Shown here: positions 6,695-8,752 of the stretch, piece after piece
Layout of the letters: the number at the start of each line of letters is the position of its first letter
How positions within the stretch are numbered: the stretch's first letter is position 1
Origin: Gemmatimonadaceae bacterium
Lineage (GTDB): Bacteria > Gemmatimonadota > Gemmatimonadetes > Gemmatimonadales > Gemmatimonadaceae
Direction: 5' to 3'
Length of the DNA stretch: 8,752 nucleotides
Assembly (NCBI GenBank): GCA_025356185.1
Contig: JANXUN010000434.1
Location: forward strand, 1 to 8,752
Notes under the pieces: generated by a model
What the model saw: the letters and a program-made list of their open reading frames with translations, nothing else
Told to the model about the DNA's origin: nothing
Database searches by the model: none
Program-made: the position numbers and the translations under genes

Positions 6695-7213
6695 CTACTT
6701 GCCCAGGCTGTCCAGCATCGCATTCATCTGCGCAATTTCCGACGTCTGGCCGTCCAGGATGCCCTGACACAACCGCTTGATCTCATCGCGACTGATTGAG
6801 GCATTTTCGCACATGAGAATGGCTCCGGCGTGGTGTGGAATCATTGATCGCAAGAATTGTCGATCACTGATAGCAGTCTGCTCTCGTATGAACAGGAATG
6901 CCATTACTCCGATAGCGAACGCACTGGCGGCGACGTACGCGTTGCGACGCCCGTTTGGGTACATGTGCCGCATCAGTACGAGCTCGATGATCACCATTGG
7001 TGAGGCCATGAGGGCCGCCATGTACACCTGGTTGAAACTCATGAACACGTTGGAGACGCTGTTGGCCATCGCGTACATCAGAATGTACATCGCAATGAAT
7101 GAGAGCAGAATCATCAGGCCAAGCCTTCCGTAGGGGCTCGCACGCTGCGTTGCGCCCATATCCTGCATCTCGCTCATGTCCCTGGCGTCCTGATCGCGCA
7201 TGTGCTTTTCCAT
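6695..7213 (-). CDS. DUF305 membrane protein with three predicted helices
   Basis: This 172-residue protein starts at ATG 7213 with GAGGA about 6 nt upstream. After a Met/Asp/Glu-rich cytosolic-type leader (residues 1-28), three hydrophobic helices lie at about 31-50, 62-82 and 93-110. A C-terminal DUF305 module follows (about 116-168), with the diagnostic SMIPHHAGAILMCENA (H127, H128, M134, C135, E136) and a trailing helix IAQMNAML. DUF305 is a ferritin-like four-helix family often found beside copper-resistance genes; its biochemical role is not settled, and the His/Met/Glu cluster suggests metal binding. It lies 49 bp behind the DUF4198 gene with no separate operator seen, so the two are probably co-transcribed. 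Confidence 0.88.
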   Translation of the reverse strand: MEKHMRDQDARDMSEMQDMGATQRASPYGRLGLMILLSFIAMYILMYAMANSVSNVFMSFNQVYMAALMASPMVIIELVLMRHMYPNGRRNAYVAASAFAIGVMAFLFIREQTAISDRQFLRSMIPHHAGAILMCENASISRDEIKRLCQGILDGQTSEIAQMNAMLDSLGK

Positions 7214-7262
7214 GGCACGTCCTCAACAAAATATCGATAATTCCGGAGAAGACCGAACGCTG

Positions 7263-8132
7263 CTAACGCGCCACAACATTGAAGACGTAGGTCGTGCGTG
7301 ACACATCCCAATCCTTCGGCGTGCCTACCTGTTTACGGCTTGCAAATGCAGACCGCATCATGACCGGGCCAGCCTTGGTGAGTGGCACATGAACAACGCC
7401 CTTGGCGTCGGCAGTGTAGGCAACACGCGTCACCGATACGTCAGCCGCTGCCGCGCTGTCCAGACCGGTGGCGATTTCGATGCCAATGTTCGCAACTGGC
7501 ATTCCGTTGCCGAGCATTTTGACGTGGAGCGTGTCTCCAACGCGAAGTTTTGCGGGATCGTTCAGCGGTGAAAATTCTAGCCGTAATCCAGCCAACTTCG
7601 CAAATGCGCGCGGCCCACCCTTCCCGACTTCTGCAACCGTCTCTGCGTAGGACGCGGCGGTAAACACCACACTATCGAGGCCCTGCAGGGAATTCTCGCG
7701 CTCCAGCCGCGCCGCTTCGGCGGCTCCGCCTTCTGCTTTCAGAAAACGGACGACGCCGGCGGGTGTCTCCCGAAAGTCACGCGTGGAGAGTGCCACAACA
7801 ACGAGGTATTGACCAGCAGCAGCAGGTTTGTTGTGCAGCCGAAGTGACGTGCCTTCCACCGCGACGTCGGTAATCTTTGTTGACGAGGTGGCGCCGATGA
7901 TACGCGCGTCAATCACCCGCTCTGCAGGCACGGCCGTTCCGACAGGAAATTTCGTGCCACCTTGCCGCCCGTTGACGTGCATCATGGCGTTGTCGCTGAA
8001 CGCAAACATGTCGGGAATAATCCAGAAGTCGTGCGCGAGCAGGGTCGTCGCGCAAACCAGCGCCGCCAATCCGGCGACGAGAACATGTTTCGTCGGTCTT
8101 GCAACGCGGTTGCGGCTGATTTCGAGGGGCAT
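7263..8132 (-). CDS. DUF4198 (NikM-like) exported protein, intact copy
   Basis: This protein has 289 residues when started at ATG 8132, which gives MPLEISRNRV followed by a hydrophobic signal (about residues 14-31) ending TTLLA before HDFW. A longer open frame reaches an alternative start at 8243 but would place the shared operator (8195-8211) inside the coding sequence, so 8132 is preferred although its ribosome site is weak. Family marks are AHDFWIIPD, VIDARII, FRETPAG, a long helical connector and LRVGDTLHVKMLGNGMPVANI followed by a Gly/Asp-rich beta domain ending YVFNVVAR. DUF4198 proteins are periplasmic and related to the NikM metal-uptake component and to CNA_B-type beta domains. If signal peptidase cuts before His, the mature chain has an N-terminal His able to bind metal. 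The context of copper genes suggests a copper role; the reaction or ligand is unknown. Confidence 0.87.
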   Translation of the reverse strand: MPLEISRNRVARPTKHVLVAGLAALVCATTLLAHDFWIIPDMFAFSDNAMMHVNGRQGGTKFPVGTAVPAERVIDARIIGATSSTKITDVAVEGTSLRLHNKPAAAGQYLVVVALSTRDFRETPAGVVRFLKAEGGAAEAARLERENSLQGLDSVVFTAASYAETVAEVGKGGPRAFAKLAGLRLEFSPLNDPAKLRVGDTLHVKMLGNGMPVANIGIEIATGLDSAAAADVSVTRVAYTADAKGVVHVPLTKAGPVMMRSAFASRKQVGTPKDWDVSRTTYVFNVVAR

Positions 8133-8194
8133 TGAGGTACCGGGGTGACGTGTGATCTGCGTGACAGGGACGACCGGGGATATCCTAAGAGCAT

Positions 8195-8211
8195 TTTTAC
8201 GCGATGTAAAG
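8195..8211 (-). promoter_or_regulatory. Inverted-repeat operator upstream of DUF4198-DUF305
   Basis: On the minus strand CTTTAC-ATCGC-GTAAAA gives a perfect TTTAC-N5-GTAAA repeat (8210-8196), about 63 nt before ATG 8132. It has the same spacing, the same orientation and the same leading C as the sites at 2097-2113 and 6595-6611. It also shares TGCTTTACA with the site in front of the DUF4198 pseudogene. The downstream half gives TAAAAA as a possible -10, but no convincing -35 was found at the usual distance. Confidence 0.6.
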
Positions 8212-8328
8212 CATCTGTGCGCCGCAGTGGTCACGTTCGTCACAACTCTTCATTTCTCGCGAGTTCGGGGCAGCTCACCGGCTGACGAGTTTTGAATCCC
8301 CACAAACCCCTGCCGTGACTTCAAACCT

Positions 8329-8751
8329 TTACATCCCTGTATGAGGGCAATGCGCACTGTCTACGTGATGTGTGAATCCCAGACAGAAGACATGCGTGAT
8401 AGCCAACCCGCCTCGGTGACGGCAATGCCCCGGAGCTGTTTTGTGACTGCCCGGTGTAAGCTCTTCTGCAGCGGGGGACAACGTTCCCGCTGCCAGCGGA
8501 TGCGCCATGATAAGCCCCGATGCCATGACGAGCGCCAGTGTCATGGCAGCCGCCCCAAGTGAACGTGCCGTAACGTGCGTCCCGACTGGCACGTCCTCAC
8601 CTAGCAGTCGACGGACGCGCCTCTCGACCAGGTCGGGCCGATAAAAACCGGTGATTCCTTGGGGAAGCGCATCAGTGGCGTGCGGTTGGCTTGTTGTCCA
8701 ATCCGCGAGCTTCACGATTGCCGATGCCAGCGTTGTTGCTCCATCCCGCGC
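8329..8751 (-). CDS. BlaR1-like M56 family metallopeptidase, C-terminal part (5' end outside window)
   Basis: The frame is open from the window edge (first full codon 8751-8749) to TAA 8331-8329, giving 140 visible residues. The start of the fragment, LASAIVKLADW, followed by ITGFYRPDLVERRVRRLLG, matches the region after the zinc-peptidase domain of M56/BlaR1-type membrane proteins. A GTG at 8715 is internal. One hydrophobic helix follows (about visible residues 72-92, SLGAAAMTLALVMASGLI). The remaining tail is unusual in being rich in Cys and His (GHCRHRG, THVFCLG, THH, HCPHTGM). BlaR1-type proteins sense a signal outside the cell and release a BlaI/MecI/CopY-type repressor by proteolysis; the repressor gene is usually adjacent and would lie beyond 8752. 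The HExxH site is not in view. The family call rests on C-terminal motifs only. Confidence 0.68.
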   Translation of the reverse strand, partial: ARDGATTLASAIVKLADWTTSQPHATDALPQGITGFYRPDLVERRVRRLLGEDVPVGTHVTARSLGAAAMTLALVMASGLIMAHPLAAGTLSPAAEELTPGSHKTAPGHCRHRGGLAITHVFCLGFTHHVDSAHCPHTGM

Positions 8752-8752
8752 T

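Noticed and set aside
8133..8243. Upstream extension of the intact DUF4198 gene to a start at 8243
   Set aside because: It would bury the conserved operator (8195-8211) in coding sequence and put about 37 polar residues before the signal peptide; the start at 8132 fits both.
8327..8343. Possible fourth operator, CTTTAC followed by ATCCCTGTATG
   Set aside because: Only the left half matches; the right half has the wrong spacing and sequence, and it overlaps the stop codon of the M56 gene.

Overview
The window reads as accessory chromosomal DNA from a moderately GC-rich, Gram-negative-type (diderm) bacterium. The combination of a BlaR1/M56-type membrane peptidase, DUF4198 and DUF305 proteins, Met/His-rich secreted copper proteins and a YHS plus HMBD-type copper ATPase resembles Gemmatimonadota or related soil and sediment phyla. 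That assignment is inferred from gene content and protein style, not from a marker gene. No rRNA, tRNA, CRISPR array, transposase or integrase was recognised.

Left part (1 to about 2830, plus strand): a central-carbon gene run with tight coupling. It begins with the 3' part of a HAD-family hydrolase, followed by a SAM-methyltransferase whose catalytic core is missing. Next comes an apparently intact class I fructose-bisphosphate aldolase with all its catalytic residues. After it is a phosphoglucomutase remnant of which only about 32 N-terminal residues survive, and then a broken DUF4198 gene. Four start/stop junctions are overlapping or nearly so, so this was once a compact operon. The lesions are mostly internal deletions that leave gene ends in place.

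Right part (8751 down to 2934, minus strand): a copper-handling locus. In transcription order it holds the C-terminal end of a BlaR1-like M56 peptidase with a Cys/His-rich tail; an exported DUF4198 protein; a three-helix DUF305 membrane protein; a secreted protein with a CHRD-like domain and Met-Asp-His-Ser copper-type repeats; a 54-residue YHS-domain protein overlapping the next start by four bases (GTGA); and a full-length Cu+-type P1B ATPase with two N-terminal HMBD zinc-ribbon-like metal domains. The two halves converge near 2831-2933.

How the parts may work together: the ATPase would pump Cu+ out of the cytoplasm, with the YHS protein as a metal carrier or sensor. The secreted Met-rich, DUF4198 and DUF305 proteins would bind or buffer metal in the envelope. 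The same inverted repeat, CTTTAC-N5-GTAAA, lies in the same orientation upstream of three genes (both DUF4198 copies and the Met-rich protein), in two cases over a plausible -10 box. With a BlaR1-type protein at the window edge, the most interesting reading is a BlaI/CopY-type repressor regulon controlled by an M56 antirepressor with a metal-binding tail. The repressor gene itself is not in the window.
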